64,000 nucleotides of DNA from NCBI RefSeq assembly GCF_004000605.1, contig NZ_CP018911.1:434001-498000 (forward strand). Direction: 5' to 3'. The notes under the pieces were generated by a model. It was given only the letters and a program-made list of their open reading frames with translations, was not told where the DNA came from and did not search any database. The DNA is from Glycocaulis alkaliphilus (GTDB lineage: Bacteria; Pseudomonadota; Alphaproteobacteria; Caulobacterales; Maricaulaceae). Below, in pieces: positions 27,662-37,886 of this stretch (position 1 is its first letter; every line of letters starts with the position of its first letter). The position numbers were made by a program, and so were the translations under genes.

Positions 27662-28945
27662 CTAGTCGGCGCTGGCTACAGACGCATTGGCGTCCGGGTT
27701 GGCGGTTTGCGACTCACCGGCTTCGGCAGCAGCGGGCTCGATGGTTTCGGTGCCGGGGAATATCGGCTCGCCATCGCTGTCGAGTGCCCGGATGCGCATG
27801 CCATCGGCAGCGCCGCGAAGCGGTGAGGTGACAACAAACTCACCTGCCTCGACACCGCTCGCGACGACCAGTCTTTGCGGGCTGCTTTCGACAATATCCA
27901 CCGTCCTGACAGACAGCGTCCCGTCGGGGCGGGCCACCAGCACCTGGTCTGCGCCGCGCAGGGCGCTGCGCGGAAGGGTGATGGCGGTCTCCAGTGAGCG
28001 GCCCGGCACGCGTGCTTCGACAAACAGTCCCATGGCAAGAGGCGCGCCGGCAGCTTCAGCGGCTGCACCAAACGGATCCGCGACCTCTGCAATGGCGTAG
28101 AGCGTGCGCGTTTGCGGATCGATGCTGCTATCGGTGCGCACGATGCGGCCCTCCCATTCACGCCACGCACCGGCCAGATTGGCGCCGAGCGTCACAACAG
28201 GCGCCGTCTCGAAGCTGTCGGCGCGGAACGCGACCGGAATACCAGCCCGGCCAAGCTCGCTGTCGGTAAAGGGCAGGCGTACCTGGGCGGTGTCGGTGGA
28301 GAATATCTCCCCGATCCGGGCACCCGGACCCACATACTGGCCGAGATCAGCCAGTTTCTCGCGGACACGTCCGTTGAACGGAGCCGTGATACGGGTGCGT
28401 GCAAGGGCCAGCCGGGCTTCGCGCAAAGATGCCTCCGCGCCGGCCAGCTGCGCGCGCGCATCAGCCAGCTGAGGCTGACGCAGCGTCAGGGCCGACGCAT
28501 CGCCTTCCCCGATAGCACCCCATTCCTCCGCCGCAAGCTCGGCCTCGGCTTCCTCGCGGACGAGGGCTTGCCGGCGCTGGGTCACAAGCGCTTCGGCGCG
28601 GGTCACCGCCAGACGGTAATCCTCATCTTCGAGGCGCACGAGCACGTCGCCCTCTTCAAAGAACCCGCCTTGCGTGAAGCTGGGGTTCACATAGGCGATC
28701 CGCCCTGAGACCTGAGCGACAAGCCCGATCTGCGTGACGGGTGAAACCTCGCCCTGCGTGCTGACGAGCAGGCGGACAGGGCTCTGCACCGCTTCAGCGA
28801 CGAAGACCGCAGCAGGCCGGGGGACTGGCGTCTCGCGCTCGGGACGCGGCTGGGTTGCGCCCAGTATGACGAACAGGGCGATGAACGCGGCGATAATCAG
28901 TATCGGCAAACCGATAAGCAGGAAGCGTCCGGTAGTTTTTGACAT
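27662..28945 (-). CDS. RND periplasmic adaptor (membrane fusion protein)
   Basis: This 427-residue adaptor has an N-terminal membrane anchor (FLLIGLPILIIAAFIALFVIL), a lipoyl/hairpin region with Ala/Glu-rich heptads (EALVTQRRQALVREEAEAE), the barrel segment RTRITAPFNGRVREKLADLGQYV and a C-terminal MP domain. It bridges the pump and the outer-membrane channel. AGAGG precedes the ATG at 28945; a TTG at 28951 is the alternative. The stop codon is 24 bases before the pump gene. Confidence 0.92.
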   Translation of the reverse strand: MSKTTGRFLLIGLPILIIAAFIALFVILGATQPRPERETPVPRPAAVFVAEAVQSPVRLLVSTQGEVSPVTQIGLVAQVSGRIAYVNPSFTQGGFFEEGDVLVRLEDEDYRLAVTRAEALVTQRRQALVREEAEAELAAEEWGAIGEGDASALTLRQPQLADARAQLAGAEASLREARLALARTRITAPFNGRVREKLADLGQYVGPGARIGEIFSTDTAQVRLPFTDSELGRAGIPVAFRADSFETAPVVTLGANLAGAWREWEGRIVRTDSSIDPQTRTLYAIAEVADPFGAAAEAAGAPLAMGLFVEARVPGRSLETAITLPRSALRGADQVLVARPDGTLSVRTVDIVESSPQRLVVASGVEAGEFVVTSPLRGAADGMRIRALDSDGEPIFPGTETIEPAAAEAGESQTANPDANASVASAD

Positions 28946-28972
28946 GACCAACCTCTTGAAGACGTATTCTTT

Positions 28973-30373
28973 TTATTGTTCTGACGGGATAAGTGCGGCC
29001 GGGGCGTTGAACGGTCCGGCAATGGCAAGATGCAAGGCGATACGGTTGTCGATGCGCTCGCGCCGGGCCGTTATCAGCTGGCCTTCGGCCTGTATCAGCC
29101 GGGTTTGCGCATCAATAAGCTCGAAAATGGTGCCCACACCGCTCGCATACTGACGCTCGACGAGTTCGAGCGCGGCCTGCGCTTCTTCCCTGGCGGTTTC
29201 CAGTGCAGCAACGCGGTCCGCCAGCAGGCTGTCTGCGGTCAGGGCGTTCTCCACCTCGCGCAAGGCGGTGAGGCTGGTGTTGACGTAGCTGGCGGCCTGC
29301 GCGCGGGCCAGAGCGGCGGCACGGTCGCGTTCGGCGCGCAGCGCGCCTGCCCGGAATATCGGCGCAGTGATCGATGCCGTCAGGCTTTCCACCAGCGTGG
29401 AAGGCGAAAACAGGTCGGAAATCTCCGTCGTCTGGCCGGAATACGAGCCGATCAGCGATAGGGACGGGTAAAGCGCCTTGCGGGCTGCTTCGGCAGAAAA
29501 TCCGGCAGCCGCCAGCCGGAACTCGGCAGCGACCACGTCGGGCCTGCGGCTGATCAGCTCTCCGGGTGTCCCCGGCGCAGGCAGCGCGGCGAGCATTGGC
29601 AGCTCTGCTCCCGGCGTGACAGAACCATCCGGGTAGGCTCCCAGAAGCGTCTGCAGGCCGCGGGCCGTCTGGCTTTCTGCGCGCTGGCGGATGGAGAGCG
29701 TGGCTTGCGAGCTGGCGAGCGCAGATCGCGCCGTGCGCACGTCCGAAGAACGCACCACGCCGCGCACGAAGCGCCGCTCGACGATATCGAGCTGACGCTG
29801 GCGGGTGGCGACATCATGTTCGGACAGCTCGCGCTGCAACCGGGCTTCGGTCAGCGCGAACCAGGTGCTGGCGACGCTGGCGGCAATGGAAAGCTCCGCG
29901 CCGGCATAGTCTGCTTCGGCGGCCTCGGCGCTCAGCGCACTGGCGCGGGCGAGGTTCGATATCCGGCCCCACACATCAGCCTGCCAGCTGACATCAATTC
30001 CTGCCGAGTACACCTCGCCTGCAGGACGGGTGACGGCTGTGGTGCCGAAATCCACCGAAGGCAGGCGCGGCGCCTGGCCGGCGCGTGCCGAAGCTCTGGC
30101 GGCTTCTGTATTGGCGCGCGCCGCTGCGAGATCCGGGTTGTTGGCCAGTGCCGTGCCGATAAGGCCGGGCAGGGCCCCGTCGCCCAGTGCGCTTACCCAG
30201 TCGGGCTCCTGCGGTCCATGCGCTGCGGGCGCACTGACATAGGTGTCCGGCAGGGCGAGATCCGGGGCGGCAGAGAGGTGCGGCGTGCCTGCGCACGCCA
30301 CGACGATCAATGAGGAGGAGAGTATGAGGCTATACCGGAGCACCCCGGATTCCTTCTTTTCGTGGTGGTTCAA
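28973..30373 (-). CDS. Outer-membrane efflux lipoprotein, NodT/TolC family
   Basis: This 466-residue protein has a signal peptide with lipobox VVAC, followed by two repeats typical of TolC-like channels: long helical stretches (LARASALSAEAAEADYAG; RLQRELSEHDVATRQRQLD) and RRPDVVAAEFRLAAAGF. The C-terminal ERQYASGVGTIFELIDAQ is a strong NodT/OprM signature. It is the first gene of the three-gene efflux operon. The initiator ATG at 30373 gives a polar leader of about 13 residues; an internal GTG (VLRYS) would be shorter. A local regulator gene is not seen. Confidence 0.9.
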   Translation of the reverse strand: MNHHEKKESGVLRYSLILSSSLIVVACAGTPHLSAAPDLALPDTYVSAPAAHGPQEPDWVSALGDGALPGLIGTALANNPDLAAARANTEAARASARAGQAPRLPSVDFGTTAVTRPAGEVYSAGIDVSWQADVWGRISNLARASALSAEAAEADYAGAELSIAASVASTWFALTEARLQRELSEHDVATRQRQLDIVERRFVRGVVRSSDVRTARSALASSQATLSIRQRAESQTARGLQTLLGAYPDGSVTPGAELPMLAALPAPGTPGELISRRPDVVAAEFRLAAAGFSAEAARKALYPSLSLIGSYSGQTTEISDLFSPSTLVESLTASITAPIFRAGALRAERDRAAALARAQAASYVNTSLTALREVENALTADSLLADRVAALETAREEAQAALELVERQYASGVGTIFELIDAQTRLIQAEGQLITARRERIDNRIALHLAIAGPFNAPAALIPSEQ

Positions 30374-30533
30374 GATGGGGGCACCCTACTGGCGACTATG
30401 CGAATGTCAACAAAAGTTTATCGAAAAACGCTAAAAATATCTCGAATTACAGAAAATTCATCTTGTGACCGCTATCCCGGCTTTCACGCCGCAGCCACAT
30501 TGAGTCGTCAAAAACCCGTGCTAAGACCGGCAG

Positions 30534-31973
30534 ATGACCAGCGAGAACCCCACCGTCAGAACGCGCACCACGCCGGACCGCCCGCGCCGCCGTGACATCG
30601 TCATTACGGCGCTGCTCGCACTTGTGGTTCTGCTGGTTTTGCTGGTTGGCGGTGTGCTGGCGCCGGGCGCCTGGCTGGCCGCATCGCTGGCCTTCTCGGC
30701 CCTGGCCTTCATCTACTTCCTGACGGCAGTGACGCGAGCCGCGCCCAAACCATCCGCGCAGATCACCCGTCCGGTGGTTTCCAGCGAGTTGGAAACGGCC
30801 AGCGCCATGCTGGAGAAAATCGCTGTTCCGGTTCTGCTGATCGGTCCGGGCGGGCGTATCGAGCGGGCCAACCCGGCGGCGCGCGCCTTTCTTGCCCTGG
30901 GCGCTGAAGGCGGGCTGTTATCGACGTCCTTGCGTCAGCCGCGCGTGCTTGAGGCGGTCAGTGCGGCGTTGCGCGGGGAACGCGGAACGGTTGTCGAGTA
31001 TGCGAGCCTTGCGCCGATAGAAAGCCATGTGCGCGCCTTCGTGGAGCCGCTGCGCATGCCCGTAGCGGGTCCCATGCCGTGGCGCGCCATGCTGGTTCTC
31101 GCCGACGAAACCTCGTCCAAGCGGGCAGAGCGCATGCGCGCGGACTTCCTCGCCAATGCCAGTCATGAATTGCGCACCCCTCTGGCCTCCCTGTCCGGCT
31201 TTATCGATACGTTGCGCGGGCCTGCCCGTGACGACGAGGAGGCAAGGGACCGCTTCCTGACGATCATGCGCGAGCAGACTGACCGCATGCGCCGCCTGAT
31301 TGATGACCTGCTTTCGCTCAGCCGCGTTGAAATGAACGAGCATTTGCCGCCCTCGGGCGAGGCAGATCTCGGCGCTATTGTCCGTGATGTCGTTGACAGT
31401 CTCCGGCCCATGGCTGATGCGCGTTCCATCAGCTTCGAGCTCTCACTGCCCGAAGCACCAGCAAAAGTGACCGGCGACCGCGATCAGGTTTACGAGGTCG
31501 TCGAAAATCTGGTTGAGAACGCGATCAAATACTCGCCAGAAGGCGCTGTCGTTACCATCGAGGCCTTGGACAACTGCGCGCGTGATGTTGCCGAACACAC
31601 GCCCGAAAGACTGGCCCCGCAGAGCGCCCGCCTGCTGCTGGCTGGTCCGCCCTTTGATCCGCGCCAGCGCTATGGCGTCTTGCGTGTTCGCGATAATGGC
31701 GCTGGCATTGACCGGCGCTACCTGCCCCGCCTGTCCGAGCGTTTTTACAGGGTCGACGGGCAGAAGAGCGGCCCGACGGCCGGAACCGGGCTGGGTCTGG
31801 CCATCGTCAAGCATATCATTACCCGTCACCGGGGCGGCTTCAGTGTCGAAAGCGCGACAGGCGTCGGCTCGGCCTTCTCGGTATTCCTGCCCAAGCCAGC
31901 CGAGGCAGTTGCCGCTGCCAGCGCGCCTTCGCCTGCAACGGAGGCCACCGCACTGGAGGCTGAAACAGAGTAA
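30534..31973 (+). CDS. phoR: Phosphate regulon sensor histidine kinase
   Basis: This 479-residue inner-membrane kinase has two N-terminal helices (about 22-42 and 47-66), a PAS-like domain (IAVPVLLIGPGGRIERANPAARAF), the phosphoacceptor His211 in NASHELRTPL, an N-box (EVVENLVENAIKYSPEG) and the ATP lid (DNGAGI; TGLGLAIVKHI). Its membership of the Pho system rests on the following pstC-pstA-pstB-phoU-phoB genes. It should phosphorylate PhoB when the Pst-PhoU complex reports low phosphate. The C-terminus ends in an Ala/Glu/Thr-rich tail. Confidence 0.92.
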   Translation: MTSENPTVRTRTTPDRPRRRDIVITALLALVVLLVLLVGGVLAPGAWLAASLAFSALAFIYFLTAVTRAAPKPSAQITRPVVSSELETASAMLEKIAVPVLLIGPGGRIERANPAARAFLALGAEGGLLSTSLRQPRVLEAVSAALRGERGTVVEYASLAPIESHVRAFVEPLRMPVAGPMPWRAMLVLADETSSKRAERMRADFLANASHELRTPLASLSGFIDTLRGPARDDEEARDRFLTIMREQTDRMRRLIDDLLSLSRVEMNEHLPPSGEADLGAIVRDVVDSLRPMADARSISFELSLPEAPAKVTGDRDQVYEVVENLVENAIKYSPEGAVVTIEALDNCARDVAEHTPERLAPQSARLLLAGPPFDPRQRYGVLRVRDNGAGIDRRYLPRLSERFYRVDGQKSGPTAGTGLGLAIVKHIITRHRGGFSVESATGVGSAFSVFLPKPAEAVAAASAPSPATEATALEAETE

Positions 31974-32004
31974 TCCCCCGGCCGGGTCTGGCCTTGTCGC
32001 AAAA

Positions 32005-32022
32005 CTGTAACGTGACCGTCAT
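32005..32022 (+). promoter_or_regulatory. Pho-box-like PhoB site before pstC
   Basis: CTGTAAC, a four-base spacer GTGA and CCGTCAT form two 7-mers with 11-base periodicity, as in the PhoB consensus. A third degenerate element (GGGTGAT) follows after four more bases. It lies about 80 bases upstream of pstC. It was recognised by eye. Confidence 0.65.
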
Positions 32023-32103
32023 ATTTGGGTGATCGATCGGCGCCAGTTTGCGCCGCTAACCGGCGAGCGGGTCAAGCAAACCATTCGCCGGACGAGGTTA
32101 CAG

Positions 32104-33807
32104 ATGCAATTGTCCCTTATCACGGCACTCGCGCTGCTTGTGCTCACGGCTGTCGGTTTCCTTGCCGGCCGCAGCCGTGCGCTCGCGCTTGCCGATAAGG
32201 ACGGCGGTCGGCTTCACTCGCTGCCCGGCTATCACGGCTATTATGTTGCCATCTGGGCCGGGCTTCCCGGCTTTGCCTTTCTGGCCTTGTACGCCCTCGC
32301 CGGCACAATGATCGTGAACACGATCGTGCTGGGTCAGATGGAGCGTGCCGCACAGCCGTTGCAGGTCCGGTATGAACAGGCGCTCAATGCCGATGAGGTC
32401 TGGCCGGTGGCTAATCGCGAGATCGCCCGGCTCGAGGGCGAGATAGCGGCGCTTCGCGGCGAAGCCGAACAGGTCATTGCAGCCGAAGGCGTACAGTCGG
32501 ATGCGGTAACGGCCTTGCGCGGGCGTCAGGACGAGCTGCAGTTCGCCCAGGACGATGCCCGCTTCACGCGCGATGGCCGCGCGGACGTGATCGCCAGTGA
32601 AATATTGCAGGCTGTGCCTGAAGCTGGCGATCATGCGCTGGCCCGTGCCGGGTTTGAGTTTGGCCGGCTCCCGGTTCAGGAGCGCGAGGTGTTTCTGGCC
32701 GATGCCCGTGCTTTGGCCTTCGGTGATGGCCTCTCCAGCCGCGACACAGCCGAGCTGCGCGCCACCGCCGATGCGCTGGGCCCGGTTCATTCCGCTATCG
32801 CATGGGGTGCAAGCCTTGGCGCGCTGGGGCTCGCTCTGGCCGGGCTGGCGCTGGCCCGCACGCATCTGGCAGCGCGTTTTCGCGCGCGTAACCGCGTCGA
32901 GTGGGTTATCTCGGCTGCGCTGGCGCTGGCCTCCCTGATTGCGATCCTGACGACGCTGGGCATTGTCTTTTCGCTCCTGTTTGAAAGCCTGCGCTTCTTT
33001 GCGGCCATCGACTGGCGGGTGTTCGACTTCCTGTTCGGTATCCAATGGAGTCCGCAGACGGCGATCCGGCCCGGCCAGATCGGCCAGTCCGGCTCGTTCG
33101 GCGCGGTGCCGCTATTTGCTGGTACGGCCCTTATCACGCTGATTGCGATGATGGTGGCGGCGCCGGTCGGGCTTTTTGCCGCCATCTACCTGTCGGAATA
33201 CGCTGACAGCCGGGTGCGGGCCTGGGCAAAGCCGGCCCTTGAAATTCTCGCAGGCGTGCCGACGGTCGTTTACGGCTTCTTCGCGCTGCTGACGGTTGGC
33301 CCGCTCTTGCGCGATTTTGCGCTCTTCCTGGGCTATGAAGACGCCGTAACCCAGAGCGCGCTATCAGCGGGTCTCGTGATGGGCGTGATGATTATCCCGT
33401 TCGTGTCCTCGCTGTCGGACGATGTCATCAACGCCGTGCCGCAATCGCTGCGTGATGGCGCCTATGCGATGGGGGCGACCAAGTCGGAGACCATCCGCCA
33501 CGTCGTCTTCCCCGCAGCTTTGCCCGGCATTGTCGGCGCGTTGCTGCTGGCGGTGTCACGCGCGGTGGGCGAGACCATGATCGTTGTGATGGCGGCCGGT
33601 CAGGCGGCCAATCTGACGGCCAATCCGCTGGAATCGGTCACCACCATCACCGTCCAGATCGTGACGCTGCTCACTGGCGACCAGGAGTTCAACAGCCCCA
33701 AGACGCTCTCCGCCTTCGCGCTGGGCCTGGTTCTGTTCGTGCTCACCTTGATCCTCAACATCATCGCGCTGCGCGTGGTGCAGAGCTATCGGGAAAAATA
33801 TGACTGA
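32104..33807 (+). CDS. pstC: Phosphate ABC transporter permease PstC, long form
   Basis: This inner-membrane permease of the Pst importer has 567 residues, well above the roughly 320 of E. coli PstC. Two N-terminal helices (LITALALLVLTAVGFLAG; IWAGLPGFAFLALYALAGTM) and a Glu/Ala-rich, probably coiled-coil, region of about 130 residues precede the standard permease core. The core has FGAVPLFAGTALIT and the ATPase-contact EAA loop PQSLRDGAYAMGATKSET. The ATG at 32104 has GAGG upstream. Its final bases overlap pstA by eight. Confidence 0.93.
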   Translation: MQLSLITALALLVLTAVGFLAGRSRALALADKDGGRLHSLPGYHGYYVAIWAGLPGFAFLALYALAGTMIVNTIVLGQMERAAQPLQVRYEQALNADEVWPVANREIARLEGEIAALRGEAEQVIAAEGVQSDAVTALRGRQDELQFAQDDARFTRDGRADVIASEILQAVPEAGDHALARAGFEFGRLPVQEREVFLADARALAFGDGLSSRDTAELRATADALGPVHSAIAWGASLGALGLALAGLALARTHLAARFRARNRVEWVISAALALASLIAILTTLGIVFSLLFESLRFFAAIDWRVFDFLFGIQWSPQTAIRPGQIGQSGSFGAVPLFAGTALITLIAMMVAAPVGLFAAIYLSEYADSRVRAWAKPALEILAGVPTVVYGFFALLTVGPLLRDFALFLGYEDAVTQSALSAGLVMGVMIIPFVSSLSDDVINAVPQSLRDGAYAMGATKSETIRHVVFPAALPGIVGALLLAVSRAVGETMIVVMAAGQAANLTANPLESVTTITVQIVTLLTGDQEFNSPKTLSAFALGLVLFVLTLILNIIALRVVQSYREKYD

Positions 33808-35539
33808 CGCGCCCCGCCAAGCGATAGCGGACGCGGTCCGCCAGCGCCTCGCGCGCCGCCACCGTGCGGAGGGCCGTTTCCGGGCCTTCGGTATTGGTGC
33901 CATTGCGCTTGCCATCATTTTTCTGGGCGTGCTGCTTGGCACTATCATGCTGCAGGCCAGTGGCGCTTTCACCAATTATGTCATCACCTTGCCGGTCACG
34001 CTGGAACGTGAGGTTGCCGATCCACGCGGCGACATGACCGAGGCATCCCTGAGGCGGGGCAGCTATAACCAGCTTCTCCAGCGCAGCTTGCAGTCTGAAT
34101 TTCCTGCTGCCTCGTCGCGCGCGGATCTGCGTGAGCTGTTCGGGCTCTATAGCGGCTTGAATGCAGCCTCGGTCATGCGCCGCGTGATTGCCGATCCTTC
34201 GCTGGTCGGCACGACAATCCGCGTCACCATGCCGGCCAATCACGAGATAGACCTCTATCTGAAGGGCATTACCGTCGACGAGCACATATCCACGGGCAGT
34301 GGCTCGATCCAGGCTGATGCCGTGTCGGGCGATGTCACCCTGTCATCGGATACGCCTGCCTTTGCCAATGCCATTGCGCGCATCCGCCAGCAGGCCACGT
34401 CTGATCGCGATGCACTTCTGGACCGTGCTGCCCGCCTGGAAGCCGGCGCAGCAGGTGCCGAGAGCCGTGATGCCCGTGAAGCCGGGCTGGCGGCGGCGCG
34501 CCGGGCGCGCGATGAAGCGGAACGCTTTGAAGCGGTAATTGATCCTGAAACCCGGATCACGCTCGGTCCGCGTACCGCCAGCCTGTTGATCCGCCTCAAT
34601 GGCGGTGTGGTCGCCGTCTCTGCCCTGACACCCGATGGCCGCGAAGCCGAGGGCCGGGTCTTGCTGCCTCTGGAGACCGCCAGCGCGTCCGCAGACTGGA
34701 GCGAGTGGGTGATTGAAACCCCGGCGGCTGGCCGGCGCATCACCGACCAGCAGGCTGTCTATGCCCGCGCGCTTGAAGAGCGTGGCATGGTCGCGCGCCG
34801 CCTCAATACCAATCTGTTTCTCAACGCCGACAGCCGTGAGCCTGAGCTCGCCGGCGTGATGGGCGCGTTCATCGGTTCAATCCTGACCATGCTCGTCACC
34901 ATGCTGCTGGCCGTGCCGATTGGTGTCGGCACAGCGATTTATCTGGAAGAATTCGCGCCGAAGAACCGCCTGACCGGCTTTATCGAGGTCAATATCAACA
35001 ATCTGGCTGCTGTGCCGTCGATCGTGTTCGGCCTTCTGGGGCTGGCCGTGTTCATCAACACGTTCGGCATGCCGCGCTCCGCGCCTCTGGTGGGCGGCTT
35101 CGTGCTGGCGCTGATGACCTTGCCGACAGTGATCATTTCTTCGCGCGCGGCGCTGCGTGCGGTTCCGCCCTCCATCCGCGAGGCGGCGCTGGGCATCGGT
35201 GCCTCGCGCACCCAGGCGGTGTTCCAGCACGTCCTGCCGCTGGCCATGCCCGGCATACTGACCGGCTCGATCATTGGTCTGGCCCAGGCGCTGGGCGAGA
35301 CGGCGCCGCTATTGATGATCGGCATGGTGGCCTTTGTCGCAGATGCGCCGTCGCTGGGCCTGTCAGGCCTGACCCAGCCTTCTACCGTGATGCCGGTGCA
35401 GGTCTTCTTGTGGTCGGGCGCGTCCGAACGCGCCTTCGAGATGCGGACAGCGGCTGCCATTCTGGTGCTGCTGACGCTGATGATAATTTTCAACGCGGCT
35501 GCAATCATCCTGCGCCGCCGTTTCGAACGGAGATGGTGA
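33800..35539 (+). CDS. pstA: Phosphate ABC transporter permease PstA, long form
   Basis: This 579-residue permease has a basic cytoplasmic N-terminus, one helix ([20 protein letters not shown]) and a large soluble region of about 300 residues resembling the extension found on alphaproteobacterial PstA proteins. The region includes a charged, probably coiled-coil, stretch at about 200-245. The C-terminal permease core begins near residue 350 ([19 protein letters not shown]) and has the EAA loop [18 protein letters not shown]. It pairs with PstC, and pstB follows one base after its stop codon. Confidence 0.93.
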   Translation: MTDAPRQAIADAVRQRLARRHRAEGRFRAFGIGAIALAIIFLGVLLGTIMLQASGAFTNYVITLPVTLEREVADPRGDMTEASLRRGSYNQLLQRSLQSEFPAASSRADLRELFGLYSGLNAASVMRRVIADPSLVGTTIRVTMPANHEIDLYLKGITVDEHISTGSGSIQADAVSGDVTLSSDTPAFANAIARIRQQATSDRDALLDRAARLEAGAAGAESRDAREAGLAAARRARDEAERFEAVIDPETRITLGPRTASLLIRLNGGVVAVSALTPDGREAEGRVLLPLETASASADWSEWVIETPAAGRRITDQQAVYARALEERGMVARRLNTNLFLNADSREPELAGVMGAFIGSILTMLVTMLLAVPIGVGTAIYLEEFAPKNRLTGFIEVNINNLAAVPSIVFGLLGLAVFINTFGMPRSAPLVGGFVLALMTLPTVIISSRAALRAVPPSIREAALGIGASRTQAVFQHVLPLAMPGILTGSIIGLAQALGETAPLLMIGMVAFVADAPSLGLSGLTQPSTVMPVQVFLWSGASERAFEMRTAAAILVLLTLMIIFNAAAIILRRRFERRW

Positions 35540-35540
35540 G

Positions 35541-36362
35541 ATGGCAGATTCTGCTGCCCCCACGCAGACCGGCAAGACGGTCTATCACGCCGCCGAGAGC
35601 AGCCATACCGTGAAGGTGGCCGCTTCCGGCGTAGAGGTGTTCTACGCCGACAAGCAGGCGCTGCACGGCATAAACCTGGACATCCAGGACCGCTCGGTCA
35701 CGGCGTTTATCGGCCCGTCTGGCTGTGGCAAGTCCACCTTCCTGCGCTGCATCAACCGGATGAATGACACGATCGATACCGCGCGTGTCTCCGGCTCCAT
35801 CCGTATCGATGGCGAGGAAATCAATGACCGCGCCGTTGACCCGGTCCTGCTGCGCGCGCGCGTCGGCATGGTGTTCCAGAAGCCCAACCCGTTTCCCAAG
35901 AGCATCTTTGACAATGTGGCCTATGGCCCGCGCATTCATGGCCTCGCCTCCGGCAAGGATGAGCTGGACGCCATAGTGGAGACCTCGCTGAAAAAGGCGG
36001 GCCTGTGGGACGAGGTAGCTGACCGCCTCGACCAGCCGGGCAATTCGCTGTCCGGCGGCCAGCAGCAGCGTCTCGTCATCGCACGCGCCATTGCCGTGAA
36101 CCCGGAAGTGATCCTGATGGATGAGCCATGCTCGGCGCTGGACCCTATCGCGACCGCGCGCATTGAAGAGCTGATCGACGAGCTGCGCGAGAATTACTGC
36201 CTCATCATCGTGACCCACTCCATGGCCCAGGCCGCGCGGGTGTCACAGATGACCGCCTTCTTCCATCTGGGGCACCTTGTCGAGTACGGCCCGACAGAAG
36301 AGATCTTTACCAACCCGCGTGACCGCCGCACGCAGGACTACATTACCGGCCGCTTTGGATAA
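35541..36362 (+). CDS. pstB: Phosphate ABC transporter ATP-binding protein
   Basis: This 273-residue ATPase drives phosphate import through PstCA. Walker A is GPSGCGKST, the signature is [11 protein letters not shown], Walker B is [13 protein letters not shown] and the H-loop is IVTHSMAQA. The N-terminal extension of about 30 residues is normal for this family. The PstB-type sequence LRCINRMND distinguishes it from other importers. It is tightly spaced after pstA and is followed by phoU. Confidence 0.96.
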   Translation: MADSAAPTQTGKTVYHAAESSHTVKVAASGVEVFYADKQALHGINLDIQDRSVTAFIGPSGCGKSTFLRCINRMNDTIDTARVSGSIRIDGEEINDRAVDPVLLRARVGMVFQKPNPFPKSIFDNVAYGPRIHGLASGKDELDAIVETSLKKAGLWDEVADRLDQPGNSLSGGQQQRLVIARAIAVNPEVILMDEPCSALDPIATARIEELIDELRENYCLIIVTHSMAQAARVSQMTAFFHLGHLVEYGPTEEIFTNPRDRRTQDYITGRFG

Positions 36363-36415
36363 GCGGCTGGCCGCCTGACCAGGGAGCGCTTTTGCTCCGC
36401 AAAAAGGTAACCGCC

Positions 36416-37132
36416 ATGAACAGCCCGGCACAGCAGGGTCATCACATCGTCAAGGCCTTCTCCGAGGAGCTGGAACAGCTTTCGGCCTCCGTTGCCACCA
36501 TGGGTGGCCTCGCCGAGAGCATGATCTCCGATGCGATTGACGCCATCATCACCCGCGACAGTGATCTCGCGCTGGAAGTCGTCGAGCGCGACAAGCGCAT
36601 TGACGCCCTTCAGCACGATGTCGAACGCCAGATCATCCGCCTGCTGGCGCTGCGCCAGCCGCTGGCCTGGGATTTGCGCGTCTGTATCGCCGCGCTGAAA
36701 ATCTCGGCGGATCTGGAGCGGGTCGGCGACCTGGCCAAGAACATCGCCCGGCGCACGCGCGCGCTCAACGAGGCAGAACCGCTGGCGCTCACGAAGTCCG
36801 TCGAGCGCATGGGCCGTCTGGTCCAGCGCCACCTTCATGAAGTGCTGGACGCCTATGTCAGCGGCGAGATCGCCGGCGCTGTCGGGGTCTGGGAGCGCGA
36901 CGATGATGTGGACGAGCACTATAATGCGCTCTTCCGCGAGCTTCTGACCTGCATGGCTGGCGACCCCCAGCTTATCGGGCCGGGTACGCATCTTCTGTTC
37001 ATTGCCAAGAATCTCGAGCGGGTGGGCGACCACGCCACCAACATCGCCGAGCTGGTTCACTATGCCGTCACGGGCAGCGAGCTTACGGCCGAACGGCCCA
37101 AGGGCACGCCGCTTGAAAGCGGCGCTAGCTAG
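36416..37132 (+). CDS. phoU: Phosphate signalling complex protein PhoU
   Basis: PhoU, 238 residues, links the Pst transporter to PhoR and represses the Pho response when phosphate is plentiful. It has two three-helix repeats with the metal-binding motifs ADLERVGDLAKNIA and KNLERVGDHATNIAE. The start at 36416 has AAGG upstream; eight in-frame codons before it form a basic leader that is unlikely to be translated. It lies between pstB and phoB. Confidence 0.95.
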   Translation: MNSPAQQGHHIVKAFSEELEQLSASVATMGGLAESMISDAIDAIITRDSDLALEVVERDKRIDALQHDVERQIIRLLALRQPLAWDLRVCIAALKISADLERVGDLAKNIARRTRALNEAEPLALTKSVERMGRLVQRHLHEVLDAYVSGEIAGAVGVWERDDDVDEHYNALFRELLTCMAGDPQLIGPGTHLLFIAKNLERVGDHATNIAELVHYAVTGSELTAERPKGTPLESGAS

Positions 37133-37143
37133 GGAACACTGCC

Positions 37144-37830
37144 ATGCAACCGCATGTTCTGGTCGTTGAGGATGAAGATGCGCTGGCCGAGCTGCTCCAG
37201 TACAATCTGAAGAAGGAAGGCTTCCGCGTCACGGTCGCGGCCGATGGCGAGGAGGCAATGATCCTGGTGGAGGAGCGCCAGCCCGACATCATCCTGCTGG
37301 ACTGGATGCTGCCGCGCGTGTCGGGCATCGAGGTATGCCGCCGCCTGCGCGGACGCCAGGAAACCCGCAATATCCCGATCATCATGCTGACGGCGCGCGG
37401 TGAGGAAGCTGACCGTATCCGCGGGCTCGATACCGGCGCCGACGACTACATCATCAAGCCGTTCCTGATGAACGAGCTGTTTGCCCGTGTCCGCGCCATA
37501 TTGCGCCGTATCCGTCCGGGCCTTGCCGACGACAAGGTGGTGGTTGGCGAGATCACGATCGACCGGGTGGCCCACCGCGTCTCCCGCGCCGGGCGTGACA
37601 TCCATCTGGGTCCGACCGAGTTCCGCCTGCTGGATTATTTCATGCAGCATCCGGGGCGCGTATTCTCGCGCGAGCAATTACTCGATGCGGTGTGGGGCTC
37701 GGATGTCTATGTCGAGGCGCGTACCGTCGACGTGCATGTCGGCCGGCTGCGCAAGGCGCTCAATGACGGCCATGAGGTCGACCCTATCCGCACGGTGCGC
37801 TCAGCCGGTTACGCGCTGAACGCGGAATAG
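37144..37830 (+). CDS. phoB: Phosphate regulon response regulator
   Basis: This 228-residue OmpR-family regulator has receiver Asp53 (IILLDWMLPRVSG), the conserved Thr in IMLTARGEE and Lys in YIIKPF, and a winged-helix domain (GPTEFRLLDYFMQHPGRVFS; VDVHVGRLRKAL). DWMLP and GPTEFRLL are typical of PhoB. Phosphorylated by PhoR, it would bind Pho boxes such as the site before pstC. A strong terminator follows three bases after the stop codon. Confidence 0.95.
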   Translation: MQPHVLVVEDEDALAELLQYNLKKEGFRVTVAADGEEAMILVEERQPDIILLDWMLPRVSGIEVCRRLRGRQETRNIPIIMLTARGEEADRIRGLDTGADDYIIKPFLMNELFARVRAILRRIRPGLADDKVVVGEITIDRVAHRVSRAGRDIHLGPTEFRLLDYFMQHPGRVFSREQLLDAVWGSDVYVEARTVDVHVGRLRKALNDGHEVDPIRTVRSAGYALNAE

Positions 37831-37832
37831 AA

Positions 37833-37862
37833 AAAAGCCCCGGTGACATCACCGGGGCTTTT
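37833..37862. terminator. Bidirectional terminator between phoB and gcrA
   Basis: A near-perfect inverted repeat of fourteen bases (AAAAGCCCCGGTGA and its complement, two bases between) has A and T runs on both sides. It can stop phoB transcripts on the plus strand and gcrA transcripts on the minus strand. Confidence 0.9.
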
Positions 37863-37886
37863 CTTTCGAGCGTAAGGACTGCGTTC

